A stretch of 64,000 nucleotides of DNA from Arenibacter certesii DSM 19833 (GCF_000429545.1 NZ_AUCB01000019.1:1-64000); one strand, 5' to 3'; positions 18,389-28,128 are shown, numbered from the stretch's first letter. Program-made: numbers and translations. Notes: generated by a model not told the origin, from the sequence alone.

Positions 18389-19171
18389 ATGAAACTTAAA
18401 ATAATGTTCCTCCTTTTTTACATTGCTTCCTCTTTTGGTGTTTATGCTATTAATGATCCGGAGCCATTGAAAATTCTTTGTTATAACCTGCGTTTTGGCG
18501 AGTTGGCTTCATTGGAAGAGTTGGCGGAGTTTATTAAAAGTGTGGATCCAGACATAGTTGCCCTTCAAGAGGTGGATGTACGTACATATAGGGAAAGGGC
18601 CCCCAAGCAAAATGGCAAGGATTTTATTACTGAACTAGGTTATCGTACAGGGATGCTAAGTGCATTTGGGAAGACGATCCCCTATATGGATGGGTATTAC
18701 GGAATTGGTATTTTAAGTAAGTACCCCTTGTCTAGCATAGAACGTATCTATTTGCCCAAGTCAGCGCACGGTAAGGAGCAGAGGGCAGTATTGGTTGCCG
18801 ATGTGGAATATAGGGATGGAGCTTATATTACCTTTGCCAGTACACACTTAGACTACACCAATACGCAGGAAAGACAGTTGCAAGTTCAGGCACTGAACAA
18901 GGAGCTTCTTAATAGGAGCTACCCGGTACTATTGGCAGGAGATTTTAATGCCATCCCTGAGGCAGAAGAAATTATGAATGGGATGAAACGCTGGAAAGAC
19001 TTATCTGGTAAAGATGCAACGGTTCCCGCCAAAAACCCAAAAAAGAAAATCGATTATATTTTTGGCTATCCGGCAGGGAAATGGGAGCTTATACGTGATA
19101 CCACTTATCAGGTTCAGCTCTCCGATCATTTGCCCCTCAGTGCAATAGTGCAGATGAAACAACACAATTAA
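18389..19171 (+). CDS. Secreted endonuclease/exonuclease/phosphatase (EEP) family protein
   Basis: A 260-residue protein with an N-terminal signal peptide (cleavage likely after GVYA, about residue 20). The EEP fold is clear: LCYNLRFG (Asn at 33), ALQEVDVRTY with the metal-binding Glu, THLDY, AGDFNAIPEAEE with the catalytic Asp/Asn, DYIFGY and the final SDHLPL with the Asp-His pair. Family members cleave phosphodiesters in nucleic acids, sphingomyelin or inositol lipids; short secreted bacterial forms are mostly uncharacterised, so the substrate is unknown. It lies 37 bases before the glycerate kinase gene, possibly in the same transcript. Confidence 0.88.
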   Translation: MKLKIMFLLFYIASSFGVYAINDPEPLKILCYNLRFGELASLEELAEFIKSVDPDIVALQEVDVRTYRERAPKQNGKDFITELGYRTGMLSAFGKTIPYMDGYYGIGILSKYPLSSIERIYLPKSAHGKEQRAVLVADVEYRDGAYITFASTHLDYTNTQERQLQVQALNKELLNRSYPVLLAGDFNAIPEAEEIMNGMKRWKDLSGKDATVPAKNPKKKIDYIFGYPAGKWELIRDTTYQVQLSDHLPLSAIVQMKQHN

Positions 19172-19208
19172 TTTTAATGCTGGCCATAAAGCGGTATAGT
19201 TTCTATAT

Positions 19209-20360
19209 ATGAAAAAAATAGTAGTAGCATGCGATTCTTTTAAAGGTTGCGTTTCTTCTATGGAAATTGCTGAACATGCCGAAATTGCTATTCATAGGAT
19301 TTATCCTGAATGTATGGTAACCAAAATTGCGGTTGGTGATGGGGGAGAAGGTACCTTAAGTGCTCTAGTTTCAAAATTAAAGGGTGAGTTGGTTACCTGC
19401 AAGGTCAATGGGCCTCTTTTTGATCCGGTCTTAGCGGAATACGGCATTATTGGGGGTAATGGTACAGCAATCATTGAAATGGCAGTAGCTAGTGGCCTAA
19501 CCCTGCTTCCTATGGGTAAGCGTAACCCCATGCTGACCTCTACTTTTGGAACGGGGGAATTGATAAAAGACGCATTAGGGAAAGGATGCAGGAAGATTTT
19601 AATAGGCATTGGGGGAAGTGCCACCAATGATGGGGGAACTGGAATGTTGCAAGCTTTAGGTTATAACTTCTTGGACAACAAAGGAGAAAAGCTTGGCCAC
19701 GGCGGGCAAATATTAAATAGTATAACCGCTATAGATGACACTGGGGTTCCGCCCGAAGTAAGGGAAGCTAGTTTTACTATTGCTTGTGATGTAAACAATC
19801 CGTTTTCTGGAAGTAATGGTGCCGCTTATGTATATGCGCGTCAAAAAGGAGCAGACGAACACATGATTCTAGAATTGGATAAAGGTTTGAAGAATTTTGC
19901 TAAGGTAATTAAGGAGAATAATAATAGAGATATTGATGGGGTCCCTGGGGCAGGGGCTGCGGGCGGAATTGGTGGAGGGTTTCTTGGCTTTTTAAATGCG
20001 CGTTTAAAACCGGGTATTGAAGTGGTCTTGGAGGCAATTGGGTTTAACGAATTAATAGAAGAAGCTGACCTTATAGTTACGGGAGAAGGTAAGTTGGATG
20101 CACAAACAGCAATGGGGAAAACCCCGGCCGGAATTCTAAAAGCCGCAAAAAAACAAGGAGTTCCTGTAATTGCTATTGGGGGAGGCGTGGAGGCGGTTGA
20201 AGAATTGAATAGGGCGGGTTTTCTTGCAGTTCTTCCTTTGTTGCCCTATCCTGTTACCTTGCAGCAAGCAATGGATCCAAAATTTACCTTGGAGAATATA
20301 AGGCGTACTTTAGAGCAGCAACTTCGGATTATTGCGTTTTATAAAAGTAAAAATGTATAG
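19209..20360 (+). CDS. Glycerate kinase (GarK/GlxK type)
   Basis: A 383-residue class II-type glycerate kinase that phosphorylates D-glycerate with ATP, feeding it into lower glycolysis. Signatures: ACDSFKGCVSS at 8-18, VGDGGEGT near 43, IGGSATNDGGTGMLQ near 137-151 and GVPGAGAAGGIGGGF near 247-261, then TGEGKLDAQTAMGKTP. Length matches the family (about 380). The gene overlaps or abuts the following GntP permease gene, which supports a pair for uptake and use of glycerate or a similar sugar acid. No regulator is adjacent. Confidence 0.93.
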   Translation: MKKIVVACDSFKGCVSSMEIAEHAEIAIHRIYPECMVTKIAVGDGGEGTLSALVSKLKGELVTCKVNGPLFDPVLAEYGIIGGNGTAIIEMAVASGLTLLPMGKRNPMLTSTFGTGELIKDALGKGCRKILIGIGGSATNDGGTGMLQALGYNFLDNKGEKLGHGGQILNSITAIDDTGVPPEVREASFTIACDVNNPFSGSNGAAYVYARQKGADEHMILELDKGLKNFAKVIKENNNRDIDGVPGAGAAGGIGGGFLGFLNARLKPGIEVVLEAIGFNELIEEADLIVTGEGKLDAQTAMGKTPAGILKAAKKQGVPVIAIGGGVEAVEELNRAGFLAVLPLLPYPVTLQQAMDPKFTLENIRRTLEQQLRIIAFYKSKNV

Positions 20361-21612
20361 TATGAGCGCAATAGGTGCATTATTAGGGTTAATCTTATCT
20401 ATAATACTGATAATTAGAAAAGTATCCCCTGTTTATAGTCTTATTCTGGGAGCACTTATTGGTGGTTTATTAGGAGGTTTTACGCTTTTAGATACTATTA
20501 CATACATGGTGGATGGGGTAAAAGATATTACTCCGGCTATTTTAAGGATTCTGACTGCTGGCGTTTTATCCGGTGTTCTTATAAAAACGGGAGCGGCGTC
20601 TTCTATCTCCAACACAATTATTGAGAAATTAGGAAGGTCACATGTGTACCTCGCTTTGGCTTTGGCCACCTTTTTTCTTACCGCTATAGGTGTTTTTATT
20701 GATGTAGCGGTGATTACTGTAGCGCCAGTTGCACTTAGTATAGGGAAAAGGTTGTCCATTAGAAAAGCAGTCTTGCTACTCGTAATGATCGGAGGTGGGA
20801 AGTGTGGTAATATAATTTCACCCAATCCAAATACCATTATCGCTGCTGAAAATTTTAATGCTGATTTATTTTCGGTGATGTATGCTAATATTTTACCAGC
20901 AATTTTAGGGTTAATAGTCACAGTTTATGTGGTAGCTCGCTTTATGCCGGTTATGGGAGATCTAGTACAGGAAGAAGATTTGGATAAGGAGCAGGAAAAT
21001 CTCCCTTCCTTTTTAAGTAGTATGGTGGCGCCTGGGGTTACAATATTGTTGCTTTCTTTTCGTCCACTATTTGGGTATGGAATAGACCCTTTAATTGCAC
21101 TCCCAGTAGGTGGTGTTGTGGGGGTGATGGCGATGGGTAAAGTGCGCTTTTTAAAGGAAAGTATGACGTATGGTCTAAGTAGAATGTCCGTAATTGCTGT
21201 TCTTTTAGTGGGTACGGGGACCATTGCAGGAATAATAAAGGCTTCTACTCTTAAAGAGGTGATGCTGAGTGTATTGGGGAACACAAATTTCGGAGAAGTT
21301 TTAATAGCTCCACTGTCGGGGATTTTAATGGGAGCTACCACAGCTTCATCTACAGCAGGAGCTACTATAGCGTCCTCTTCATTTTCAGAAATAATTCTTA
21401 ATGCCGGTATAAGCGGTATTTGGGGCGCCGCTTTAATTAATGCAGGAGCAACGGTATTAGATCATTTGCCACATGGTTCCTTCTTTCATGCAACCGGCGG
21501 TGTAACCAATGTTAACATTAATAATCGACTTAAATTAATTCCCTATGAATCGATTATTGGATTTGTACTTACCTTTTCATCTGTTATCGCATACTATTTA
21601 TTTGAGGGGTAA
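20353..21612 (+). CDS. GntP-family permease (gluconate/glycerate type)
   Basis: A transporter of about 420 residues with 12 or so hydrophobic segments. It shows the GntP features: GALLGLILSIILI at the N-terminus, GGGKCGNIISPNPNTIIAA near 145-160, and the Ser/Thr/Ala-rich GATTASSTAGATIASSSF near 330. GntP transporters are proton symporters for gluconate and related acids; pairing with glycerate kinase points to glycerate. The ATG at 20353 overlaps the kinase stop codon by eight bases; an ATG at 20362, one base after the stop, is equally possible. Either arrangement suggests translational coupling. An earlier in-frame TTG at 20332 is unlikely. Confidence 0.9.
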   Translation: MYSMSAIGALLGLILSIILIIRKVSPVYSLILGALIGGLLGGFTLLDTITYMVDGVKDITPAILRILTAGVLSGVLIKTGAASSISNTIIEKLGRSHVYLALALATFFLTAIGVFIDVAVITVAPVALSIGKRLSIRKAVLLLVMIGGGKCGNIISPNPNTIIAAENFNADLFSVMYANILPAILGLIVTVYVVARFMPVMGDLVQEEDLDKEQENLPSFLSSMVAPGVTILLLSFRPLFGYGIDPLIALPVGGVVGVMAMGKVRFLKESMTYGLSRMSVIAVLLVGTGTIAGIIKASTLKEVMLSVLGNTNFGEVLIAPLSGILMGATTASSTAGATIASSSFSEIILNAGISGIWGAALINAGATVLDHLPHGSFFHATGGVTNVNINNRLKLIPYESIIGFVLTFSSVIAYYLFEG

Positions 21613-22314
21613 AAAGTTCAAGGTCCAATGTCTAAAATATTAAAGTTGAATGTTCAAGGCAAATGTCTAAAGTTTAGCGGCAAAGCCTTCAATTCGATGG
21701 TAATTATATAAGGAAGGTTCTTAGGCGATTGGTATCACCTCTAAAATTCGACTCTATGGCAAATGATTACATATACCCCTGTATGTAATGAAAACAGCGA
21801 ACTTTATATGAGATAAAGTGTATGACTTCGGTTCCGCTAGTCTACTGCTCAGGGTGCCGAAAATTGTTTGAATATTTGAATCGAGTTCGCTTTAGGGCCT
21901 GCCATATTTTTTTAGCTCTTATTTCATTTTCAAATTAGCACATTTCTATATTTTCACATTGAGTTGCGTTAGCTATTGCAGCGGCAACCTTTTTTTTGAC
22001 TTTTCACCAATGAGGTCATTTATCCAGCAAGGTTTAGAGAACCTTGTAGGTGTTGTGATAATGCCCTAAAAAACAAACATATTGATGAAGCGCTACAACC
22101 AAAAAAGTTATAGCGGAAAGAGCGACCCAACAGGGGAACGCCCCATATAAAGATAAACTAAGGAGTCTTATATGAAAAGTAACGTGTTCCAACCAACGAC
22201 TCTAGATTTTTTGTAATATAAATGTGGTGATTGCTGATTGTAGCGTTACACTAAGCTGTTGATGCCTTGGTGTATTTAAAAAGTGAAATCCCTTCGGTTA
22301 CGAAACCTTAAAAG
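21613..22314. repeat. Gene-free 700-base region with dispersed-repeat character
   Basis: No credible gene. The first 80 bases hold two imperfect direct copies of a TTCAAGG...AATGTCTAAA unit (about 21619-21637 and 21654-21674), a junk-like repeat style common between flavobacterial genes. Read on the minus strand, about 22146 down to 21960 contains GGGCGTTCCCC, GGGTCGCTCTTTCCGCTATA and later GCCGCTGCAATAGCTAACGCAA. From memory these match a repeat family scattered through flavobacterial intergenic regions; no database check was possible. No second full copy is in this window. Confidence 0.45.
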
Positions 22315-22346
22315 ATAAAAAAAAGCAGTCTTAAGAGACTGCTTTT
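22315..22346 (-). terminator. clpX terminator overlapping the clpX stop codon
   Basis: On the minus strand AGCAGTC pairs with GACTGCT (extended by flanking A-T pairs), the TTAA containing the stop codon sits in the loop, and eight T residues follow. The last codons of clpX therefore form the 5' arm of the terminator. Confidence 0.85.
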
Positions 22347-23566
22347 AATTTTTTGATTGTTTCAAAGGATAGCTTTTCTTCTGCATAAGATTTGCTTACC
22401 TTAAAGGTAGTTTCATCTGAACTGGGCAGTTCAAACATGGCATCCGTAAAGATGGCCTCACATAAGGAACGAAGTCCTCTTGCGCCCAATTTGTATTCAA
22501 TAGCCTTGTCTACGATATAATCCAACGCCTGATCCGTTATTTCAAATGAGATATCATCCATTTTGAATAACTTCTCATATTGCTTGATAATAGCGTTTTT
22601 AGGCTGTGTTAAAATGGCCCTCAACGTTTTCTTATCCAATGGATTCATGTGCGTAAGTACCGGTAGTCTTCCTATAATTTCTGGAATTAGACCAAAGTCC
22701 TTTAAATCTTTAGGTATTATGTATTGAAGTATGTTTTCGTTGTCTACTTTTTCTTCCGCTTTGGAAGCGCTGTATCCCACGGCTTGCATATTCAACCTTT
22801 TTGTGATGATACGTTCAATACCATCAAAGGCTCCCCCAGCAATAAAAAGGATGTTTTCTGTATTCACCTCAATAAACTTCTGGTCAGGATGTTTTCTACC
22901 TCCTTTTGGCGGTACATTTACTACGGTACCCTCTAAAAGTTTAAGAAGTCCTTGTTGAACTCCTTCACCGGAAACGTCTCTAGTTATGGAAGGGTTATCG
23001 CTTTTTCGGGCTATTTTATCAATTTCATCAATAAAAACAATACCACGCTCCGCCTTCTCTAAATTGTAATCCGCGGCTTGCAATAAACGGGTTAAAATAC
23101 TCTCTACATCTTCCCCAACATATCCTGCTTCGGTAAGAACCGTTGCATCAACTATGGTGAGAGGTACATTAAGCATTTTTGCAATGGTTTTGGCAATTAA
23201 GGTCTTTCCGGTCCCCGTTTGCCCTGCCATTATAATATTGCTCTTTTGGATCTCAATATCGTCTTCCTTGCTCTTTGGCTGTAACAATCTTTTATAGTGA
23301 TTGTATACTGCCACGGACATTACTCTTTTAGTTCTGTCTTGTCCAATTATATAAGTGTCTAAAAATTCCTTTATTTCTAAAGGCTTTTTTAGGGTCAGTT
23401 CGGAAGAGAGGTCCTGATTTTTTGTTTGCTTGGATTCTTCTGCAACTATACCATGTGCCTGTTCTATACAACGGTCACAGATATGTGCATCTAAACCTGC
23501 AATCAACAAATTGGTCTCCGGTTTTTTTCTTCCACAAAAAGAGCATTCTAAATTTTCTTTTGCCAT
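22331..23566 (-). CDS. clpX: ATP-dependent Clp protease ATPase subunit ClpX
   Basis: A 411-residue AAA+ unfoldase that recognises tagged substrates and feeds them to ClpP. The N-terminal zinc-binding domain has Cys8, Cys11, Cys30 and Cys33; Walker A is GQTGTGKT at 115-122; Walker B is IVFIDEID with Asp180-Glu181; the pore loop GYVGEDVE follows Walker A, and sensor 2 GARGLRS is near the C-terminus. Length is normal. Downstream of clpP by 95 bases in the tig-clpP-clpX order, so probably partly co-transcribed; its terminator overlaps its own stop. Confidence 0.98.
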   Translation of the reverse strand: MAKENLECSFCGRKKPETNLLIAGLDAHICDRCIEQAHGIVAEESKQTKNQDLSSELTLKKPLEIKEFLDTYIIGQDRTKRVMSVAVYNHYKRLLQPKSKEDDIEIQKSNIIMAGQTGTGKTLIAKTIAKMLNVPLTIVDATVLTEAGYVGEDVESILTRLLQAADYNLEKAERGIVFIDEIDKIARKSDNPSITRDVSGEGVQQGLLKLLEGTVVNVPPKGGRKHPDQKFIEVNTENILFIAGGAFDGIERIITKRLNMQAVGYSASKAEEKVDNENILQYIIPKDLKDFGLIPEIIGRLPVLTHMNPLDKKTLRAILTQPKNAIIKQYEKLFKMDDISFEITDQALDYIVDKAIEYKLGARGLRSLCEAIFTDAMFELPSSDETTFKVSKSYAEEKLSFETIKKLKAVS

Positions 23567-23661
23567 ATCATTTTATCACATTCAATAATAGGAACGAAAT
23601 AATTCGTTCTTTAGGTATGCCTTTTGGGGCAATACCACCATTTCATAGGGCTTAGTCGTTG

Positions 23662-24342
23662 CTATTCGGTATCCCTTACCAGGATTTCATCAATCATGCC
23701 ATATTCTTTAGCTTCGTTAGCTTTCATCCAATAGTCTCTATCACTATCATCACTTACTTTTTCTAGAGGCTGTCCAGAATGTTTTGCAATAATTTGGTAA
23801 AGCTCATCTTTTAATTTTATAATTTCCCTTGCGGTAATTTCAATATCGCTGGCTTGACCTTGCGCACCACCCAATGGTTGATGAATCATCACTCTGGAAT
23901 GGGTAAGACCACTTCGCTTGCCTTTTTCACCGGCACATAATAGTACAGCGCCCATAGAAGCTGCCATTCCTGTACAAATGGTTGCAACGTCTGGTTTAAT
24001 AAATTGCATAGTGTCATAAATGCCTAATCCGGCATATACGCTACCTCCTGGAGAGTTGATGTATATTTGAATATCCTTGGATGCATCGGTACTTTCTAGA
24101 AAAAGCAATTGTGCTTGTACTATGTTCGCAACTTGGTCGTTAATGCCTGTGCCCAAGAATATAATCCTGTCCATCATCAGTCTAGAAAAAACATCCATTG
24201 CTACTGCATTTAGCTGTCTTTCCTCAATAATGTTCGGGGTTAGGTTAGTAGGGTACATGCTACTTAGAATGCTGTCATAGTACATGCTATTGATCCCTTG
24301 ATGCTTAATAGCGTAGTTTTTAAATTCTTTCCCGTAATCCAT
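23662..24342 (-). CDS. clpP: ATP-dependent Clp protease proteolytic subunit ClpP
   Basis: A serine protease of 226 residues forming the two-ring ClpP chamber. The triad in this numbering is Ser129 (GMAASMGA), His154 (MIHQPLGG) and Asp203 (DSDRDYW). The start at 24342 (MDYGKEF) is preferred over an in-frame GTG at 24399, because the longer version would translate through the tig terminator hairpin and add residues unlike any ClpP leader. The 30-40 residue segment before the core is longer than in E. coli and may be a propeptide. Between tig and clpX in the same orientation. Confidence 0.96.
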   Translation of the reverse strand: MDYGKEFKNYAIKHQGINSMYYDSILSSMYPTNLTPNIIEERQLNAVAMDVFSRLMMDRIIFLGTGINDQVANIVQAQLLFLESTDASKDIQIYINSPGGSVYAGLGIYDTMQFIKPDVATICTGMAASMGAVLLCAGEKGKRSGLTHSRVMIHQPLGGAQGQASDIEITAREIIKLKDELYQIIAKHSGQPLEKVSDDSDRDYWMKANEAKEYGMIDEILVRDTE

Positions 24343-24366
24343 ATTTTTAATCGAGGTTTTATAAGA

Positions 24367-24400
24367 TAAAAAAAGTGTCGAAAATAAATTCTCCGACACT
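24367..24400 (-). terminator. Terminator between tig and clpP
   Basis: On the minus strand GTGTCG pairs with CGACAC across a 13-base loop and is followed by seven T residues. It lies about 120 bases after the tig stop codon and 25 bases before the clpP ATG, so it may attenuate read-through from tig to clpP. Confidence 0.75.
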
Positions 24401-24519
24401 GTAAATATACTTATTTTTCGTGTAACTTAACTTTAACGGCTGTTAAGGAAGGGCCAAATATTATTGCATAAATGGCCGCTCCTGCCTGCAGCTTTAGTTT
24501 TTATCAGTATTGGGGTAAA

Positions 24520-25842
24520 TTACCCGTATACTTCTTTTACAAAATCTTCGTAAGTAACTTCCTTTGGCTTTAGATTAGCTTTTTCCTTATATAGGGTCAA
24601 TAATTTTTGACTCATAAGTTGCTCGCTCAATCTTTTTACCTCGTCTTGATTCGAAAGTACTCTTGCAGCAATGTTGTCTAATTCCTCTTCTTTAGGGTCT
24701 AATTGACCAAATTGAGCCATTTGTTGTTTGATAAATCCTTTGGCAAACTCCTTAAGTTCATCAAATTGGATCTGGATCTCATTTGCTTCAATGATTTTTC
24801 CTTCAATCAACTGATAACGCAATCCTTTTTCGGATTTTTCAAATTCTTCTGCTGCTTCTTCCTCTGTTAAAGGTGTTTCTCCAGTAGTCTGAATCCATTT
24901 AGTTAAGAATTCCGTAGGAAGGTCAAACTTAATAGTTTCTATAAAATGTTCCGTAATGTCATTTAACAACTTTTGATCTGATTGTTGCTCAAACTGCTTT
25001 TCGGAATCTTCTTTGATCCTTGTTTTTAGTTCTTCTTCAGAAGTTACTTTCCCTTCTCCGAATAACTTATCAAAAAGCTCCTGGTCTAATTTGGCCGGTT
25101 CTTTTTCGTTAATTTCTTCAATAGTGAAAGATACCTCTATATCCAATTCCTTGGCTTTTCCTGTTTCAATGCCCAAAGCACTTCCCAGTAAATAGTCTTC
25201 CTTAAATAGGTCTTTGGTGTTAAGGGTAACTACATCCCCAACTTTTTTGCCCAAAAGGCTATCCACGGCTTTTTTGTTCTTTATTTTTTCGATCTCTACA
25301 ACGGTCTTGTTGTCAATTTCCTCAGCTTCGTTAGTGAAGGTACCATTAACTTCATCTTTCTTGCCTACTTCGGATTTGCTGATCAATTTTCCGTATTGTT
25401 TCTGAATACGCTCTACTTGCTCGTTAATCATCTTGTCATCAGCAACGATCTTGTAATGAGTTAAGGCCTCTTTGGTTTTTAGATCTACCTCAAATTTAGG
25501 GGCAAGTCCCAATTCAAATTCGAATGCAAAATTTTCCGCATCCCAATCAAAATTGTCTTGTTGTTTTGGAATGGGATTTCCTAAGACGTCAAGTTTTTCT
25601 TCTGTAAGATATTTGTTTAAATTGTCTTGCAAAAGTTTGTTAACCTCATCTACCAAAACAGCTTTTCCGTATTGCTTCTTGATCAATCCCATAGGAACCT
25701 GACCTTTTCTGAAACCAGGGATATTGGCTTGCTTTCTGTAATCCTTTAAGATGGATTCTACCTTGTCGAAATAATCCTCCTTGGTTACCGCAACTTTAAC
25801 TACTGCATTTAGTTCGTCTATCTGCTCTTTAGTGATATTCAT
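24520..25842 (-). CDS. tig: Trigger factor
   Basis: A 440-residue ribosome-associated chaperone and peptidyl-prolyl isomerase. The N-terminal ribosome-binding signature is present as PGFRKGQVPMGLIKKQYG (about residues 42-59), a variant of the GFRxGxxP loop. The middle FKBP-like segment (about 160-245) is divergent, as usual in Bacteroidota, and a long helical C-terminal chaperone body follows. It starts the tig-clpP-clpX series and has a strong promoter at 25878-25905. Confidence 0.93.
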   Translation of the reverse strand: MNITKEQIDELNAVVKVAVTKEDYFDKVESILKDYRKQANIPGFRKGQVPMGLIKKQYGKAVLVDEVNKLLQDNLNKYLTEEKLDVLGNPIPKQQDNFDWDAENFAFEFELGLAPKFEVDLKTKEALTHYKIVADDKMINEQVERIQKQYGKLISKSEVGKKDEVNGTFTNEAEEIDNKTVVEIEKIKNKKAVDSLLGKKVGDVVTLNTKDLFKEDYLLGSALGIETGKAKELDIEVSFTIEEINEKEPAKLDQELFDKLFGEGKVTSEEELKTRIKEDSEKQFEQQSDQKLLNDITEHFIETIKFDLPTEFLTKWIQTTGETPLTEEEAAEEFEKSEKGLRYQLIEGKIIEANEIQIQFDELKEFAKGFIKQQMAQFGQLDPKEEELDNIAARVLSNQDEVKRLSEQLMSQKLLTLYKEKANLKPKEVTYEDFVKEVYG

Positions 25843-25877
25843 TTGTTATCTGTATTTTGCTAAAATAAAATGGGACG

Positions 25878-25905
25878 CAAAAGTACTATATTTTATAATC
25901 TTCAA
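25878..25905 (-). promoter_or_regulatory. Promoter of tig
   Basis: On the minus strand TTG, 17 bases, TACTTTTG, about 35 bases before the tig start codon; a very good consensus match. Confidence 0.7.
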
Positions 25906-25946
25906 CAAGTTTTTAAACCACTGATTGTCATAAAGGTATCTTAAAG

Positions 25947-26291
25947 CTATTTGTCGTCGTTAAGGAGGCTGTAAAATAGCGATTGAAGAAAGGAAAGCAA
26001 TAGACTAAAAAGGAGCGCCCACCATATATTATCTACGGTAAACCCTCCAACTAAACTGTCGGCCAAAAGAATAATTATGGCATTAATTATTAGAAGGAAA
26101 AGTCCTAGAGTAAGAATGGTTACCGGTAAAGTGAAAATAACTAGGATGGGTTTTACAATATAGTTTAGTAGTCCTAACACTATGGCTACGATTATAGCGG
26201 TTCCGTAACTGTCTACGCCCACTCCAGGTAAAATATTGGCCAGGATGACTACCGCAATTGCGCTAAGGAGTACTCTTAATAGTAATTTCAT
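25947..26291 (-). CDS. Four-helix membrane protein of the phage holin family 4 type
   Basis: A 114-residue, highly hydrophobic protein with about four transmembrane segments and the family-typical GLLNYIVKPILVIFTLPVTILTLG pattern (residues 41-64; conserved N, P and LT). Databases call this a 4TM phage holin superfamily, but it is common on bacterial chromosomes without phage genes and its role is unknown. Last gene of the pdxJ-hydrolase transcript, 88 bases downstream of the hydrolase. No prophage features surround it. Confidence 0.85.
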   Translation of the reverse strand: MKLLLRVLLSAIAVVILANILPGVGVDSYGTAIIVAIVLGLLNYIVKPILVIFTLPVTILTLGLFLLIINAIIILLADSLVGGFTVDNIWWALLFSLLLSFLQSLFYSLLNDDK

Positions 26292-26379
26292 TGGTGTTGA
26301 TTTTTTTTGGTTGTGATTTAAATAGTTTCGTTAAATTAAAATAATTTTTATTGATGGTAAAATCATTAGGAGTAAATCG

Positions 26380-27150
26380 TTACTCTTTTATGAAAGGGAT
26401 GGATTTTGACAAGAACTGTTTTGGGTTCTCCGCATGTAACCAATGTCCAGCATTACTAATAGTTTCTAAGGTGGCATTAGGAAAGTGCTTTTTTATTTCC
26501 ATCATATCGGAATCGGTGATATATTCGGATTTGTCTCCTCTTAAAAACAGGGTGGGTCCGGCATAAAAATCCGTGGTGCCAATATTTTCTCCTACCTCCT
26601 CCATGCGTTCGCTTAGTACCTCCAGATTAAACCTAAAATCGAGTACTCCTTTTTCTACCCAATATAAATTTTTGAGCAGAAATTGTCTTACACCAACTTG
26701 TCCTATATATGCTGCTAATCGTTTGTCTGCCTCTTGTCTAGAAGCGATCTCGCGGATTTTTATAGCGTTCAGTCCGTTAAGTATATCCTGGTGGTGGGGT
26801 GGGTAGTATTTTGGTGCTATATCTGCAACCAATAATTTTTCAACTTTTTCTGGGTGCTTGCATGCAAATAACATGGCAACCTTCCCGCCCATGCTGTGGC
26901 CTAGGACTGTAGCGCTAGGGATGTTATGATGGGACATGTAGCGATTTAGATCCGCTACCATTACATCATAGTTGAACTGGGGGGAGTGGAAACTTTTTCC
27001 ATGGTTTCGCTGGTCTATCAAATGAACCTGGAAACCTTCGTCAGCATATTTAGTGCCTATCGTTTTCCAATTGTCGAGCATTCCTAAAAATCCGTGTAGG
27101 ATAAGAATAGGTTCTCCTTCGCCAATAATATTGGAATGTAGTATTTCCAT
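26380..27150 (-). CDS. Alpha/beta-hydrolase, YbfF-esterase type
   Basis: A 256-residue alpha/beta hydrolase. The oxyanion motif ILHGFLGMLDNW (residues 18-29) and DQRNHGKS (46-53) precede the nucleophile elbow GHSMGGK (Ser96); Asp near FLRGDKSEYI (about 209) and His in AGHWLHAE (about 237) complete the triad. The pattern matches YbfF-like acyl-CoA/short-chain esterases and MenH-like hydrolases; natural substrate unknown. Separated from pdxJ by three bases, so almost certainly co-transcribed. Confidence 0.9.
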   Translation of the reverse strand: MEILHSNIIGEGEPILILHGFLGMLDNWKTIGTKYADEGFQVHLIDQRNHGKSFHSPQFNYDVMVADLNRYMSHHNIPSATVLGHSMGGKVAMLFACKHPEKVEKLLVADIAPKYYPPHHQDILNGLNAIKIREIASRQEADKRLAAYIGQVGVRQFLLKNLYWVEKGVLDFRFNLEVLSERMEEVGENIGTTDFYAGPTLFLRGDKSEYITDSDMMEIKKHFPNATLETISNAGHWLHAENPKQFLSKSIPFIKE

Positions 27151-27153
27151 GAG

Positions 27154-27867
27154 TTATTTTAATTTGTTTAGATACATATTTACAACGTTTTCCAATCCTA
27201 GGTAAAGCGATTCTGAAATTAAGGCGTGACCTATGGAAACTTCTAGAAGATGAGGAACACTTTCTTTGAAAAACTGAATGTTGTTTAGGCTTAAATCGTG
27301 TCCTGCATTAATTCCTAATCCTAATTCATGTGCAAGTTTAGCTGCCTCTACAAAGGGAAGTACCCCTTCTTTGTTTCCGTTCTCGTATGCAATGGCATAG
27401 CTCTCAGTGTACAATTCAATGCGGTCTGTTCCAGTTAACGCCGCGCCTTCTACCATTTTTGGATCTGGATCCACAAAAATAGAGGTTCGGATTCCATTGT
27501 TTTTAAAGATTTGAATAACTTCTTTAAGGAAGTCTTTGTGTTTTATGGTATCCCATCCTTCATTGGAGGTGATGGCGTCTACGCCATCTGGTACCAAAGT
27601 AACTTGGGTGGGTTTCACTTCTAGGACCAGTTCAATAAATTTGGGAATAGGATTACCTTCAATATTGAATTCTGTTGTTACCACCTTTTTTAGATCCCTG
27701 GCATCTTGATAAGTGATATGTCTTTCATCTGGTCTTGGGTGTATAGTTATTCCTTGTGCGCCAAATTCTTCAATATCCTGGGCTGCTTTTACTAGGTTGG
27801 GGACATTTCCTCCTCTAGAATTCCTAATTGTTGCAATTTTATTTACGTTAACGCTAAGCTTTGTCAT
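27154..27867 (-). CDS. pdxJ: Pyridoxine 5'-phosphate synthase PdxJ
   Basis: A 237-residue TIM-barrel enzyme that condenses 1-deoxyxylulose 5-phosphate with 3-amino-2-oxopropyl phosphate to make pyridoxine 5'-phosphate. Family blocks are plain: LSVNVNKIATIRNSRGG at 4-20, GITIHPRPDERHI near 39-51 (catalytic His), FNIEGNP, VTLVPD near 93, SIFVDPDP, and the C-terminal AGHDLSLNN and VSIGHALI. First gene of a three-gene minus-strand transcript; a TACTTTTG -7 element lies at 27891-27898. Divergent from the CBS-domain gene. Confidence 0.97.
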   Translation of the reverse strand: MTKLSVNVNKIATIRNSRGGNVPNLVKAAQDIEEFGAQGITIHPRPDERHITYQDARDLKKVVTTEFNIEGNPIPKFIELVLEVKPTQVTLVPDGVDAITSNEGWDTIKHKDFLKEVIQIFKNNGIRTSIFVDPDPKMVEGAALTGTDRIELYTESYAIAYENGNKEGVLPFVEAAKLAHELGLGINAGHDLSLNNIQFFKESVPHLLEVSIGHALISESLYLGLENVVNMYLNKLK

Positions 27868-28128
27868 ATCTTTCTTGTAAGTTTAAATGACAAAAGTACA
27901 AATTAGGCATGCCTTTTGTAATTTATATAGGGAAAGAATTTATCTCGTTCAATAGTAGTTGTTGCATTTTGGGCTACGTGTAGCAAGTAGATTACCAGGC
28001 CAGTTAATAATAGGACGCAGTCAATACTAAATAAGAGTTAAGTCAGTTTCTTAAGCGATAATACTTGTTCCAATTTTGGTGCTAAGAATATTTTATTAGT
28101 AATTTGCGTTATAATAGAAAACAAAGTC

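Noticed and set aside
21613-22330. Hidden small gene, RNase P RNA, tmRNA or CRISPR array
   Set aside because: No frame has coding character, no spaced identical repeats exist, and no conserved RNase P or tmRNA core was recognised.
24343-24399. Longer ClpP starting at GTG 24399
   Set aside because: The extra 19 codons coincide with the terminator hairpin of tig and do not resemble a ClpP leader.
25947-26291. Holin-family name suggesting a prophage
   Set aside because: Only the family name is phage-related. No integrase, capsid, lysin, attachment site or change in base composition surrounds it, and such 4TM proteins are common chromosomal genes.
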